Assembly (NCBI GenBank): GCA_963775245.1
Contig: CAVZID010000021.1
Coordinates: 133,165 to 197,164, forward strand
Reading direction: 5' to 3'
Length of the DNA stretch: 64,000 bases
Source of the DNA: CAVSWT01 sp963775245
Lineage (GTDB): Bacteria > Bacteroidota > Ignavibacteria > Ignavibacteriales > Ignavibacteriaceae
The position numbers and the translations under genes were made by a program. Below are positions 43,476 through 53,360 of this stretch, piece after piece; position 1 is the first letter of the stretch, and every line of letters starts with the position of its first letter. The notes under the pieces were generated by a model, which was not told where the DNA came from, did not search any database, and worked only from the letters and a program-made list of their open reading frames with translations.

Positions 43476-45932
43476 ATGCGATATCCATTTGCTGAAATAG
43501 AAAAAAAATGGCAAAACATCTGGGAAGAAAATAGAGTATTTGAAACCGATCTTTCAAAAACAGATAAAAAATTATATACGCTAGTAATGTTTATTTATCC
43601 TTCCGGGGCAAAACTTCATTGCGGCCATTGGTATAATTACGGCCCAACTGACACATGGGCAAGATATAAAAAATTAAAAGGCTTTAACGTTTTTGAACCG
43701 ATGGGCTATGATGCTTTCGGACTTCCAGCAGAAAATTATGCAATCAAAACCGGAATTCATCCTTACGACAGTACATTAAAAAATATTGAAGACATTCGCG
43801 TTCAATTAAAACATATGGGCTGTATGTATGATTGGCAAGCGGAGTTGATGACATGCAAACCTGAATACTACAAATGGAATCAGTGGCTGTTTCTTCAGCT
43901 TTATAAAAAAGGTTTAGCTTATAGAAAAAATGCCCCGGTTAATTGGTGTCCGAATGATCAAACTGTTTTGGCTAATGAACAGGTTCTGTCAGACGGAACT
44001 TGCGAAAGATGCGGAGCCATTGTAATTCAAAAAAATCTTACTCAATGGTTTTTTAAGATAACTGATTACGCTGAAGAATTATTAGCTGGATTAGATTCCA
44101 TAAACTGGCCGGAAAAAACAAAACTTATGCAGAGAAACTGGATTGGAAAAAGTATTGGCGCAGAAGTTAATTTTAAAGTTGATGGGCACGATGAAGGAAT
44201 AAAAATTTTCACAACCAGACCGGATACTTTATTCGGCGCTACTTACATGGTTCTCGCTCCTGAACATTCTTTGGTTGATGTTATAACAAAAGACGAATTC
44301 AAAAATAAAGTTGAAGAATACCGTGAATCAATAAAATCAATGTCGGAAATTGATAGAACTTCAACTGTAAAAGAAAAAACCGGAGTTAATACTGGAGCGT
44401 TTGCAATCAATCCGGTTAACAATAAAAAAATTCCAATCTGGATTGCCGATTATGTTTTAACTACTTACGGCACAGGGGCAATAATGGCTGTTCCAGGTCA
44501 AGATGAACGCGATTGGCAGTTTGCTGAAAAATTTGGATTAGATATAATTAGGACCGTACAAACACCGAAAGATTTTGAAGGTAAAGCTTATATCGAAGAT
44601 GGGCCGGCTATCAATAGTGAGTTTTTGAATGGGCTTTATGTCAAAGAAGCTAAAGAAAAAATAATTAAATGGCTTGAAGAAAAAGTAATTGGAACAAGCA
44701 AAATCAATTTCAGATTGAGAGATTGGTTAATTTCACGCCAGCGATATTGGGGAACACCTATTCCAATTATTCATTGTCCCAAATGCGGCGAAGTAGCCGT
44801 TGATGAAAAAGATTTGCCAGTTGAACTTCCATATGACGTTGAATTTAAAAGAGATGGGAAATCTCCTTTAGTTTCAAACAAAAGTTTTATGAATGTTAAA
44901 TGCCCTAAATGCGGTGAAGATGCTGAACGCGACCCAGATACAATGGATACTTTTGTTGATTCATCATGGTATTATTTCCGTTATCTTGATCCTCACAAAA
45001 TAGGATCGGCAATCAACACAAACCTGGCTGACAATTGGGTCCCGGTTGACATGTATGTCGGCGGGGCCGAACATGCAACCATGCATTTATTGTATGCAAG
45101 ATTTATTCACAAATTTTTGAGAGATATTGGATTAACAAAATCGGACGAACCATTTAAAAATTTGATTCATCAAGGTACAATTACTAATCAAGGCGCCAAG
45201 ATGTCAAAGTCTAAAGGGAATGTTGTTAATCCTGATGAGTTTACAGTTAATTATGGTTCGGATGTTTTTAGATTGTACTTAATGTTTATGGGCCCTTATG
45301 AACTTGGTGGAGATTGGAGCGATAAAGGTATTTCCGGAACTGATAGATTTGTTCAGCGCAGCTATGATTTGTTTGAAAGATTATTTGCAAATGTTAAAGG
45401 TGTTTCATCAAAAGATATTTATGAAATTGAAAAATTATCCGGAGAAGAAAAATCTGTTTATAAAAAAATAAATCAAACTATTCACAAGTACGATGAGGAA
45501 ATAGTTAATTTCAGATTCAACACCGCCATTGCTTCTTTAATGGAATTGTTAAATGAGTTGATTAGAAATTTAGAGAAATGTTCTGTTGAAATTCAAAGTT
45601 ATGCATTAAGAAGATTTGCTGTTTTATTGGCTCCAGTTGCTCCGCATCTCGGAGAAGAATGCTGGCAGTTAATTGGGAATGATGATCCTCTTTTTTCTAA
45701 TCCGGTGTGGTTTGAAGTTGATGAAAAAGCTTTGATTGAAGATGAAGTTAATATCGCTGTGCAAGTTAATGGTAAATTACGTGCAACTATTTCTGTAGCA
45801 AATAACAGTGAACAAGGTATCGTAAAAAATCTTGCCCTGGCTGATGAAAAAGTTTCAAAGCACATTGACGGGAAGCAGATAGTTAAAGAAATCTTTGTGA
45901 AGAATAAAATTTTTAATATTGTAGTTAAATAA
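43476..45932 (+). CDS. leuS: Leucyl-tRNA synthetase
   Basis: 818 residues. Class I synthetase charging tRNA-Leu. The HIGH-type motif reads YPSGAKLHCGHWYNY, the KMSKS motif GAKMSKSKGNVV, and the CP1 editing domain contains FTTRPDTLFGATYMVLAPEH and GTGAIMAVPGQDERDW. Zinc-type CPKCG pairs occur around residues 430-480. Length is in the family range. Promoter consensus lies upstream; serS follows 26 bases after the stop, probably in the same transcript. Confidence 0.97.
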   Translation: MRYPFAEIEKKWQNIWEENRVFETDLSKTDKKLYTLVMFIYPSGAKLHCGHWYNYGPTDTWARYKKLKGFNVFEPMGYDAFGLPAENYAIKTGIHPYDSTLKNIEDIRVQLKHMGCMYDWQAELMTCKPEYYKWNQWLFLQLYKKGLAYRKNAPVNWCPNDQTVLANEQVLSDGTCERCGAIVIQKNLTQWFFKITDYAEELLAGLDSINWPEKTKLMQRNWIGKSIGAEVNFKVDGHDEGIKIFTTRPDTLFGATYMVLAPEHSLVDVITKDEFKNKVEEYRESIKSMSEIDRTSTVKEKTGVNTGAFAINPVNNKKIPIWIADYVLTTYGTGAIMAVPGQDERDWQFAEKFGLDIIRTVQTPKDFEGKAYIEDGPAINSEFLNGLYVKEAKEKIIKWLEEKVIGTSKINFRLRDWLISRQRYWGTPIPIIHCPKCGEVAVDEKDLPVELPYDVEFKRDGKSPLVSNKSFMNVKCPKCGEDAERDPDTMDTFVDSSWYYFRYLDPHKIGSAINTNLADNWVPVDMYVGGAEHATMHLLYARFIHKFLRDIGLTKSDEPFKNLIHQGTITNQGAKMSKSKGNVVNPDEFTVNYGSDVFRLYLMFMGPYELGGDWSDKGISGTDRFVQRSYDLFERLFANVKGVSSKDIYEIEKLSGEEKSVYKKINQTIHKYDEEIVNFRFNTAIASLMELLNELIRNLEKCSVEIQSYALRRFAVLLAPVAPHLGEECWQLIGNDDPLFSNPVWFEVDEKALIEDEVNIAVQVNGKLRATISVANNSEQGIVKNLALADEKVSKHIDGKQIVKEIFVKNKIFNIVVK

Positions 45933-45958
45933 GTCAAATATCAAAAGTCAAAAAATTT

Positions 45959-47236
45959 ATGCTTGATTTAAAATTTATTCGTGAAAATCCTGAGTTAGTA
46001 AAACAAGGTGTTGAAAATAAAAATGAAAAAAGCCGGGTTGATGAAGTGCTTAAGCTTGACGAAGAAAGAAGAAATTTAATTGTACAAGCAGATGAATTAA
46101 AATCTCAGCGCAATCAAGTTTCATCACAGATTCCGAAAATGAAAAAAGCTGGAGAAGATGTTTCTACTGTGCTTTCAGAAATGAAAAGAGTTTCAGATCA
46201 GATTGCTGACCTTGATTCAAATCTAAAAAATGTTCAGGAACAATTAGATGATATCTTGATGTACATCCCGAATATTCCTCATTCTTCTGTTCCAGTTGGA
46301 AAATCAGCAGCAGAAAATGTTGAAGTTCGTCAATGGCTTCCAGAAGAATTTTCATTTCAGAATGAAGAAAAGGTTTTAGACCACATTGAGCTAGGCAAGA
46401 AATTAAAAATATTGGATTTTGAAAGAGGTGCTAAAATTTCCGGCTCCGGTTTTCCTTTATACATTGGCAAAGGAGCTACGCTTGAAAGAGCACTAATTAA
46501 TTTTATGCTTGATTACCATCTTCAAAATCATGGTTACAGCGAAGTGTTCCCGCCGTTTTTAGTTAATAGAGATTCTATGAAAGGAACCGGTCAAATTCCT
46601 AAAATGGAAGAAGACATGTATGCCATAGAAAAAGACGGCCTCTTCCCTATTCCAACTGCCGAAGTTCCTATTACAAACATTTACAGAAATGATGTATTGA
46701 ACGAAAGTGACCTTCCAATAAAATATGTTGGTTACTCTGCATGTTTCCGCAGAGAAGCAGGTTCTTATGGAAAAGAATCAAAAGGATTTTTGCGCGTTCA
46801 TCAATTTAACAAAGTTGAAATGGTAAAATTTGTTAAACCGGAAACTTCATTAAATGAATTGGAATTATTGGTAAATGATGCAGAAGACATTTTAAAAGAA
46901 TTAAAAATTCCTTATAGAATTTTATTGTTATGTACTGGTGACTTAAGTTTTTCTGCAGCAAAATGCTATGATATTGAAACCTGGTCACCAGCAGAAAACA
47001 AATGGCTTGAAGCATCATCATGCAGTACATTTGAAAACTTTCAAGCACGCAGAGCAAACATCAGATTCAGAAATGAACAAACTAAAAAGTTAGAATTTGT
47101 TCATACACTTAATGGTTCAGGTTTGGCAACAAGCAGATTGATGGTTTCTATTCTTGAAAATTATCAAACTCCTGAAGGCAAGATTATCGTTCCCAAAGCT
47201 CTTCAAAAGTATACCGGATTTGAAATAATAGATTAA
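45959..47236 (+). CDS. serS: Seryl-tRNA synthetase
   Basis: 425 residues. The N-terminal coiled-coil arm (residues ~1-105, MLDLKFIRENPELVKQGVEN and LDEERRNLIVQADELKSQRN) is followed by the class II core: motif 2 ACFRREAGSYGKESKGFLRVHQF and motif 3 NGSGLATSRLMVSILEN (both given within limits). Charges tRNA-Ser and tRNA-Sec. Starts 26 bases after leuS. No unusual feature. Confidence 0.97.
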   Translation: MLDLKFIRENPELVKQGVENKNEKSRVDEVLKLDEERRNLIVQADELKSQRNQVSSQIPKMKKAGEDVSTVLSEMKRVSDQIADLDSNLKNVQEQLDDILMYIPNIPHSSVPVGKSAAENVEVRQWLPEEFSFQNEEKVLDHIELGKKLKILDFERGAKISGSGFPLYIGKGATLERALINFMLDYHLQNHGYSEVFPPFLVNRDSMKGTGQIPKMEEDMYAIEKDGLFPIPTAEVPITNIYRNDVLNESDLPIKYVGYSACFRREAGSYGKESKGFLRVHQFNKVEMVKFVKPETSLNELELLVNDAEDILKELKIPYRILLLCTGDLSFSAAKCYDIETWSPAENKWLEASSCSTFENFQARRANIRFRNEQTKKLEFVHTLNGSGLATSRLMVSILENYQTPEGKIIVPKALQKYTGFEIID

Positions 47237-47256
47237 TTTTATTAAATAAATTCTAA

Positions 47257-47571
47257 ATGAAAAATAAAGATTTATTAAATCGCGTAAAAAATGTAGTTAA
47301 AAAGATAGACCAATCTGCAGAAATATATCTTTACGGTTCCAGAGCAAGAAAGGATTTCCAAAAAGATTCTGATTGGGATTTTTTAATAATTACACCTAAA
47401 CATTTTGATTATAATTTTAAACGAAACATATTGAATGAAGTTTATAATATTGAATTAGAAAGTAATGTAATTATTAATACAATTATTGTTAATAAGGATG
47501 AATGGAATAATTCCATTAATTCACTTACGTCCTTCTTCAAGAATGTTCAACAAGAAAGAATAAGAATTTGA
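47257..47571 (+). CDS. Nucleotidyltransferase domain protein (MNT-type)
   Basis: 104 residues. IYLYGSRARKDFQKDSDWDFLII has the GS-x-A-R and D-x-D pattern of minimal nucleotidyltransferases. Such proteins pair with HEPN proteins; in characterised cases the MNT protein is an antitoxin that modifies the HEPN toxin. The next gene, encoding the HEPN partner, overlaps by 4 bases (ATGA). Serves as likely antitoxin; exact subclass is not established. Starts 20 bases after serS. Confidence 0.82.
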   Translation: MKNKDLLNRVKNVVKKIDQSAEIYLYGSRARKDFQKDSDWDFLIITPKHFDYNFKRNILNEVYNIELESNVIINTIIVNKDEWNNSINSLTSFFKNVQQERIRI

Positions 47572-47903
47572 TGGAAGGACAGGAGTTAATAAACTATAGA
47601 ATAGATAGAGCAAAATCATCTTTACAGGAAGCGAGGCTTCTAAAGGAAAATAAATTCTATCATGCTGCCGCGAATAGACTATATTATGCCTGCTTCTATG
47701 TTGTTAATGTATTGTTCCTAAAATATAATTTTTTAACTTCGAAACACTCTGGTGTAAGGTCCATATTTAATCAAAAATTTGTAAAGCCGGGTATTATTTC
47801 CAGCGAATCAGGTAAGTTGTTTAATGAGCTTTTTATCTTCAGGCAGGAAGCTGATTATAGAGATTTTATTGTTATAAGTAAGATGAAATCAATTCGGCCT
47901 TAA
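47568..47903 (+). CDS. HEPN domain protein, 3' end frameshifted
   Basis: 111 residues as read. The HEPN text AKSSLQEARLLKENKFYHAAANRLYYACFYVV, then FRQEADYRDF, is clear. HEPN proteins of this class are RNA-cleaving toxins paired with MNT proteins. After VISK the frame is lost near 47880. In the next frame DEINSALNRTEKFISEITLILYK-like codons continue to a stop at 47951-47953, which is the natural C-terminus, so the full gene would be about 128 residues. One base appears missing. Confidence 0.8.
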   Translation: MMEGQELINYRIDRAKSSLQEARLLKENKFYHAAANRLYYACFYVVNVLFLKYNFLTSKHSGVRSIFNQKFVKPGIISSESGKLFNELFIFRQEADYRDFIVISKMKSIRP

Positions 47904-48164
47904 ACAGAACAGAAAAATTTATATCAGAAATTACTTTAATATTATATAAATAACTTAGTTATGAATTAATTCATAACTTCTCTGTAATATATAATTTCAA
48001 ACTTTATTTACTTTTTTAAATTTGTTTAGTTAACATCAGTTCTTTATTTTTTAATCATTCATTCCAACTCTTTCAATTATAAATGTAATATTTGATTAAT
48101 ATCAAGTGAAATTGAGTTAAGGGGAATTTATAAGAATTTTCTTTGTATTTTTTGAAACTTATTT

Positions 48165-49910
48165 ATGAAAAACCTTTTAACTCTAAAAAAATATTTTGCA
48201 CGTTACAAAACAAAGCTATTTTTAGGCTTTTTGTTTATACTGCTTTCCAATGCCGGTACGCTTTACATTCCATTAGTAATGAAAGATGCAATTAATTCAA
48301 TCGACAAATCTGTTGATATTCATTCGCTCATGCATTATGCGTTGATAATTGTTGGGGCAGCATTCTTCGGAGGCCTCTTCCGTTTTCTCATTCGACAAAC
48401 TATCATAGTTGTTTCGCGAGAAATAGAATATGATTTGCGTTATGATTTTTGGGACCATATCCAAAAACTGCCGCTGCGGTATTTTCAAAATAATTCTACC
48501 GGTAACATCATGGCACATGCAACTAATGATGTTAACGCAGTCAGAATGTTTCTTGGCCCCGCTGTTATGTATTCGACCGACACAACTATCAGGTTGATTA
48601 TTATAATAAGTATACTTGTCTCGCTAAATTTTTCAATGACAATTTATGCTTTAATCCCACTGCCAATATTATCCTATTTAGTCTTTAAGGTAGGAAAATT
48701 AATTCATGAAAAATTCACATTGATTCAAGAAAAGTTTTCTGAACTAACTACCAAAGCCCAAGAAAATTTTTCAGGTATTCGCGTAATAAAATCTTATGTG
48801 CGGGAGAAAAATGAAATAAAAGAATTCAATAAACTCAGCCAGGATTTCCTAAGCCGGAATATGGATATGGTTAAAATCCAGGCATTGTTTCAGCCAATTT
48901 TATTTTTAATTACCGGGTTCTCAATAATAATAGTTATTTGGGTAGGCGGCGGAAAAGTTATTGATGGAAGCATGGATCTTGGTGAGATAACTGCATTCTT
49001 AGTTTATCTAGGATATTTGATTTGGCCGATGATTGCACTTGGATGGGTTGTTAATATTATCCAGCAGGCAGAAGCAAGCATGAAAAGGTTAAATAAAATT
49101 TTAGATGAAGAGTTTGAAATTCAAGATAGTGAAAGCACGAATACAAATATTAAAACTCTTAAAGGTGAAATTGAATTTAAAAATGTTTCATTCCGTTATA
49201 CAGAGAATCATCATGAAATTTTGAAGAATATTAATTTAAAAATTCCTATTGGAACCACATTAGCTATCATGGCTTACACTGGTGCAGGCAAAACAACTAT
49301 GATCAATTTAATTCCACGCTTATATGATGTAACCGGCGGAGAACTTTTAATAGATGGGTACAATGTCAAGGATATTCCTTTGGAAGTTTTAAGAAAAAAT
49401 ATCGGAGTTGTTCAGCAGGAATCATTTCTCTTTTCAGACACGCTTTTAAATAATGTATCCTATGGCTTGAGAGAGATTAGTAAAGACAAAGTTGTTGCCG
49501 CGTCAAAGATTGCACAGTTTGATAGAGATGTTGAGACTTTTACAAATGGATATGATACCATTGTTGGAGAAAGAGGGATAACTCTTTCCGGTGGGCAAAA
49601 GCAGAGAGCATCTTTAGCACGAGCGCTTGCAATCGACCCGAAAATATTAATTTTGGATGATTCATTTTCAGCAGTAGATACTCACACAGAAGAAGATATT
49701 CTTCAGCAGTTAAAAGTTTTTATGAGAGACAGAACAAGCATTATTATTAGTCATAGGATTTCAACTGTCCAGAATGCTGATAAAATAATTGTTTTATCAA
49801 ATGGAGAAATTGCTGAAGAAGGGACACATGAAGAATTAGTAAAACTCGGTGGAATTTATGCGGATATCCATTATAAACAATTACTCGAAAAAGAATTGGA
49901 AGAAATTTAA
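48165..49910 (+). CDS. ABC exporter half-transporter, degenerate-site NBD (MdlA/YheI-like)
   Basis: 581 residues: six transmembrane helices (residues ~15-310) then a nucleotide-binding domain. The Walker A reads MAYTGAGKTTM, with Ala in place of the first Gly. The signature is LSGGQKQRASLARAL. Walker B ILILDDSFSAVD has Asp instead of the catalytic Glu. This pattern is typical of the degenerate subunit of heterodimeric type IV exporters (as in TM287/288, BmrC/D). Its partner is the ABC gene at 51065, after a dehydrogenase gene. Substrate unknown, lipid or drug export likely. Confidence 0.88.
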   Translation: MKNLLTLKKYFARYKTKLFLGFLFILLSNAGTLYIPLVMKDAINSIDKSVDIHSLMHYALIIVGAAFFGGLFRFLIRQTIIVVSREIEYDLRYDFWDHIQKLPLRYFQNNSTGNIMAHATNDVNAVRMFLGPAVMYSTDTTIRLIIIISILVSLNFSMTIYALIPLPILSYLVFKVGKLIHEKFTLIQEKFSELTTKAQENFSGIRVIKSYVREKNEIKEFNKLSQDFLSRNMDMVKIQALFQPILFLITGFSIIIVIWVGGGKVIDGSMDLGEITAFLVYLGYLIWPMIALGWVVNIIQQAEASMKRLNKILDEEFEIQDSESTNTNIKTLKGEIEFKNVSFRYTENHHEILKNINLKIPIGTTLAIMAYTGAGKTTMINLIPRLYDVTGGELLIDGYNVKDIPLEVLRKNIGVVQQESFLFSDTLLNNVSYGLREISKDKVVAASKIAQFDRDVETFTNGYDTIVGERGITLSGGQKQRASLARALAIDPKILILDDSFSAVDTHTEEDILQQLKVFMRDRTSIIISHRISTVQNADKIIVLSNGEIAEEGTHEELVKLGGIYADIHYKQLLEKELEEI

Positions 49911-49915
49911 TAATC

Positions 49916-50923
49916 ATGAATAAAATAGTTATAGCTTTTTTTGAAGTTAATCAAAAAGAAAAAACTTATATCAAAAGAAAATTTGATAAAAGTTTTGAAA
50001 TAAGATTTCATAAAGAAGAATTAAATGAAAGTAACTCTGATTTAATAAAAGATGTGAATGTCATTTCGCCTTTTATTTATTCTAAAATTGATTCAAAAGT
50101 TTTAGCTAAAGGTAAAAAGTTAAAGCTGATTGCAACTCGCAGTACCGGTTTTAATCATATTGATATTCAATCAGCAAAAAAGAAAAAAATTTCTGTTTCA
50201 AATGTTCCTTACTATGGAGAAAATACCGTAGCTGAACATACATTCGCATTAATACTTGCACTTTCAAGAAACCTTCACAAAGCTTATGTGCGCACTATTA
50301 GAAATGACTTTTCTCTTCAGGGATTACAGGGCTTTGACTTGAGAGGAAAAACTCTTGGAGTAATTGGAGCCGGCAGCATTGGAATGCATGTCATAAAAAT
50401 GGCAAAAGGATTTGGGATGAAAATTATTGTTCATGATGCCCGGCCAAATCATACTCTAGCCGAATTGATGGAATTTAAATATGTGAGTTTACTTCAGCTT
50501 TTAGAAAATTCAGATATAATAAGCTTGCATTGTCCTTATAATCTTTCAACCCATCATTTAATTAATATGAACAATATTAAGAATGTAAAGAAAAGTGCTT
50601 TATTTATAAATACAGCTCGCAGCGCAATCATCCAGCCGGAAGCTTTGTACTATGCAATTGAAAAAAGAATTTTTGGCGGTGCCGGGCTTGATGTTTTTGA
50701 AGGTGAAGAACTTGTTAAAGATGAAAACCAGATGTTAACTAAAAATGTTGAAGTCAATCATCTTGAAGCAATTTTGAAAAGAAATATTTTGCTGCGTATG
50801 GAAAACGTGATTATAACTCCGCACATGGCTTTTGATTCAATAGAAGCTGTTGAAAGAATTATAGATACAACTATTGAAAACATAAAAAACTTTTTTGACA
50901 ACAAAGAATATCATAAGGTATAG
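49916..50923 (+). CDS. D-2-hydroxyacid dehydrogenase
   Basis: 335 residues of the D-isomer-specific 2-hydroxyacid dehydrogenase family. Rossmann motif GKTLGVIGAGSIGMHVIKMAK, catalytic Arg in FINTARSAII, Glu in FGGAGLDVFEGEE, His in VIITPHMAF. The nearest relatives in style are D-lactate dehydrogenases (ldhA-like) that reduce pyruvate with NADH. It starts 5 bases after the first ABC half-transporter, and the second half-transporter follows, so it is inside an exporter operon. Exact substrate not decidable. Confidence 0.85.
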   Translation: MNKIVIAFFEVNQKEKTYIKRKFDKSFEIRFHKEELNESNSDLIKDVNVISPFIYSKIDSKVLAKGKKLKLIATRSTGFNHIDIQSAKKKKISVSNVPYYGENTVAEHTFALILALSRNLHKAYVRTIRNDFSLQGLQGFDLRGKTLGVIGAGSIGMHVIKMAKGFGMKIIVHDARPNHTLAELMEFKYVSLLQLLENSDIISLHCPYNLSTHHLINMNNIKNVKKSALFINTARSAIIQPEALYYAIEKRIFGGAGLDVFEGEELVKDENQMLTKNVEVNHLEAILKRNILLRMENVIITPHMAFDSIEAVERIIDTTIENIKNFFDNKEYHKV

Positions 50924-50957
50924 CCCATCCCCACCCCTTCCCAAAGGGAAGGGTGGA
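50922..50957. repeat. CCCCTTCCC/GGGAAGGG palindromic repeat, copy 2
   Basis: AGCCCATCCCCACCCCTTCCC, AAA, GGGAAGGGTGG (given in part). It begins inside the dehydrogenase stop codon region. Related to 8118-8154; an inverted sister copy follows at 51028-51064. Confidence 0.7.
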
Positions 50958-51027
50958 TTTTCGGAGAATAAATTTGGGAAGTTAAATGAAAAAGAAAATT
51001 TCAAATTTTAAAAATTTAATTAAAGGT

Positions 51028-51064
51028 TCAGCTCTCCCCTTTGGGGAGAGACGGAGTGGGGCTT
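51028..51064. repeat. CTCTCCCC/GGGGAGAG palindromic repeat, copy 3 (inverted)
   Basis: CTCTCCCC, TTT, GGGGAGAG then ACGGAGTGGGGCTT. It abuts the ATG of the second ABC exporter gene (51065), so the repeat forms the leader and any ribosome-binding site lies within it (GGAGTGGGG). Confidence 0.75.
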
Positions 51065-52858
51065 ATGGCGCAAGATTATAAAAGCGAAGATGAAGTATTA
51101 GGCAAGGCGTACGATTCTAAATTGATGAAGCGTCTATTGGGTTACATTAAACCATACAAGAAGTACGTCATTTTTGCTATACTATTAAATATTGTAATTG
51201 CTGGTTTACCCGCGATAAGACCGTTTCTAACCAAAGTAGCTGTTGATAAATATATTGCTCATGGAGACTATCCAGGCCTTATAAAAATAAGCTTGCTGCT
51301 TTTTGGATTCTTACTTCTTCAAACTGTAATGCAGTATTTTTCAACTTATTACCTACAGTATCTTGGACAGCGCACCATTTATGATATACGTACTCAAATA
51401 TTTAAACACATTCAAAAACTTGCATTAAAATTTTTTGATAAGACTCCAATTGGAAGATTGGTAACAAGAACGACAAATGATGTTGAATCATTGAATGAAC
51501 TTTTCTCTTCCGGAATTGTTATGGTATTCAGTGATATTTTTAATGTTGTTTGGATTTTGGTTTTCATGTTCTTTATGGATATTAAATTGTCACTTGTTAC
51601 TCTGTCTGTTCTGCCAATATTAATTTATGGAACCTTTCTATTTAGGAAAAAAGTTAGAGAGAGTTACCGTGATGTAAGGCTTCATCTTGCCAGATTAAAT
51701 TCTTATATGCAGGAACACGTAACCGGAATGAACGTAGTTCAAATATTTAATAAAGAAAAAGAAGAGCAAAAACAATTTTCAAAAATTAATTATGATTATA
51801 GAACTGCAAATATAAAATCAGTTTTTTACTACGCTATTTTCTATCCAAGTGTAGAATTTCTAAGTTCAATTGCGTTTGGATTAATTATTTGGTACGGCGG
51901 CGGAGAAGTTGTGCGAGGCACTTTAACTGTTGGTGTACTTTTAGCTTTTATTCAATACACTGAAATGTTCTTCCGTCCAATTCGTGATCTTTCAGAAAAA
52001 TATAATATTATGCAGACAGCAATGGCTTCATCAGAAAGAATATTTAAACTTTTGGATAATCAAACTTTTATTCATAATCCTGAAAAGCCTGTTACAATTG
52101 AAAAAGTAAAAGGCGAAGTTGAATTTAAAGATGTTTGGTTTGCATACAACGAAGAAGATTACGTTCTAAAAAATATAAATTTCAAAATTAATCATGGGGA
52201 AACAATCGCCATTGTTGGGCACACTGGTGCCGGAAAAACAAGTATTATAAATCTTTTAACCAGGTTTTATGATATAAATAAAGGTTCGATATTAATCGAT
52301 GGAATTGACATCCGAACAATGAATAAAAGTGATTTAAGAAAATTTATTTCTATTGTATTGCAGGATGTATTTTTATTTTCCGGGACAATAAAATCCAACA
52401 TTAGCATGAGTAACGATGATATTCCTTTAGAAAAATTAAAGGAATCGGCAAAGATTGTTGGCGCAGATAAATTTATAGATCAGCTAGATAATAAATACGA
52501 TGAAGAAGTAAAAGAAAGAGGTGCTACATTAAGCGTAGGCCAAAAACAATTAATTTCTTTTGCACGTGCACTTGCTTTTGATCCGCAGATTTTAGTTCTT
52601 GACGAAGCTACTTCAAGCGTTGACACTGAAACAGAAATACTAATACAAAAAGCTATTGAAAAATTATTAGTTGGTCGAACAGCTATTGTAATCGCACATA
52701 GATTATCGACTATTCAAAGTGCAGATAAAATTATTGTAATGCATAAAGGTGAAATAAGAGAGACGGGAAATCACCAGGAATTACTCGCAAAACGGGGAAT
52801 CTATTATAAACTCTATCAACTGCAATATAAAGATCAAGAAATCGGTAAGGCGGTTTAA
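51065..52858 (+). CDS. ABC exporter half-transporter, canonical NBD (MdlB/YheH-like)
   Basis: About 597 residues. Six transmembrane helices (after MKRLLGYIKPYKKYVIFAIL) and a complete nucleotide-binding domain: Walker A IVGHTGAGKTSI, signature LSVGQKQLISFARAL, Walker B ILVLDEATSSVD with the catalytic Glu, H-loop IAHRLST. Together with the 48165 gene it makes a heterodimeric exporter with one degenerate and one active site. The ATG at 51065 (MAQDYKSED) is preferred; a frame starting upstream at 51041 would be encoded by the palindromic repeat. Confidence 0.9.
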   Translation: MAQDYKSEDEVLGKAYDSKLMKRLLGYIKPYKKYVIFAILLNIVIAGLPAIRPFLTKVAVDKYIAHGDYPGLIKISLLLFGFLLLQTVMQYFSTYYLQYLGQRTIYDIRTQIFKHIQKLALKFFDKTPIGRLVTRTTNDVESLNELFSSGIVMVFSDIFNVVWILVFMFFMDIKLSLVTLSVLPILIYGTFLFRKKVRESYRDVRLHLARLNSYMQEHVTGMNVVQIFNKEKEEQKQFSKINYDYRTANIKSVFYYAIFYPSVEFLSSIAFGLIIWYGGGEVVRGTLTVGVLLAFIQYTEMFFRPIRDLSEKYNIMQTAMASSERIFKLLDNQTFIHNPEKPVTIEKVKGEVEFKDVWFAYNEEDYVLKNINFKINHGETIAIVGHTGAGKTSIINLLTRFYDINKGSILIDGIDIRTMNKSDLRKFISIVLQDVFLFSGTIKSNISMSNDDIPLEKLKESAKIVGADKFIDQLDNKYDEEVKERGATLSVGQKQLISFARALAFDPQILVLDEATSSVDTETEILIQKAIEKLLVGRTAIVIAHRLSTIQSADKIIVMHKGEIRETGNHQELLAKRGIYYKLYQLQYKDQEIGKAV

Positions 52859-52925
52859 TTACATTGAATCAGATCTTATCCAACATTAATGGCAAGTATT
52901 TTGGGAAAAAGATTTAGTTTGGTAT

Positions 52926-53195
52926 TTAAGCTGTTTTGATTTTGCTTATTTCATTTTTAATTTTATTGGCAAGCTCTTCTTCAGTAATTCCTGTAACTTT
53001 AATCTTAGTGCTTTTTACTAAAATTTCCGGATTGTCCCCTTCGCCTTTTAAATATTTATAAAGTGAAAAACCAAGCCTGTTTCTATCATTAAGAATCGGC
53101 AGGTACTCACTTAAACTCTCCACGATATTATAAACCTTTTTTTCCAGGGAATCTTCCGGAAAATTTTTGGTAGATGGAGGAGGTAAAGTTGTCAT
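52926..53195 (-). CDS. Small conserved-looking hypothetical protein
   Basis: 89 residues, no signal or membrane segment. A Pro-rich N-terminus (TTLPPPSTKNFPED) is followed by helical text LEKKVYNIVESLSEYLPILNDRNRLGFSLYKYL and a C-terminal TGITEEELANKIKNEISKIK. No family recognised. The ATG at 53195 has no strong Shine-Dalgarno. It lies between the convergent exporter gene and the divergent glycosyltransferase gene. Codon use is normal. Confidence 0.6.
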   Translation of the reverse strand: MTTLPPPSTKNFPEDSLEKKVYNIVESLSEYLPILNDRNRLGFSLYKYLKGEGDNPEILVKSTKIKVTGITEEELANKIKNEISKIKTA

Positions 53196-53360
53196 ATTAA
53201 ATCCCTACTTTTTTGCTTGTAAAAATAAATAGATCAGGCTGAACTTCAAACCCAATTAAAAAGTAATATCAATTTTATTTTAAACTTTTTTCGATAAATA
53301 AACAATTGTTAAGGAAAAATGAAATATTTAAATTATCCCTCAATTAATTGAAAGACTTTT

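Noticed and set aside
51041..51064. Upstream GTG start for the second ABC exporter subunit
   Set aside because: The extra residues are translated palindromic repeat; ATG 51065 matches normal family N-termini.
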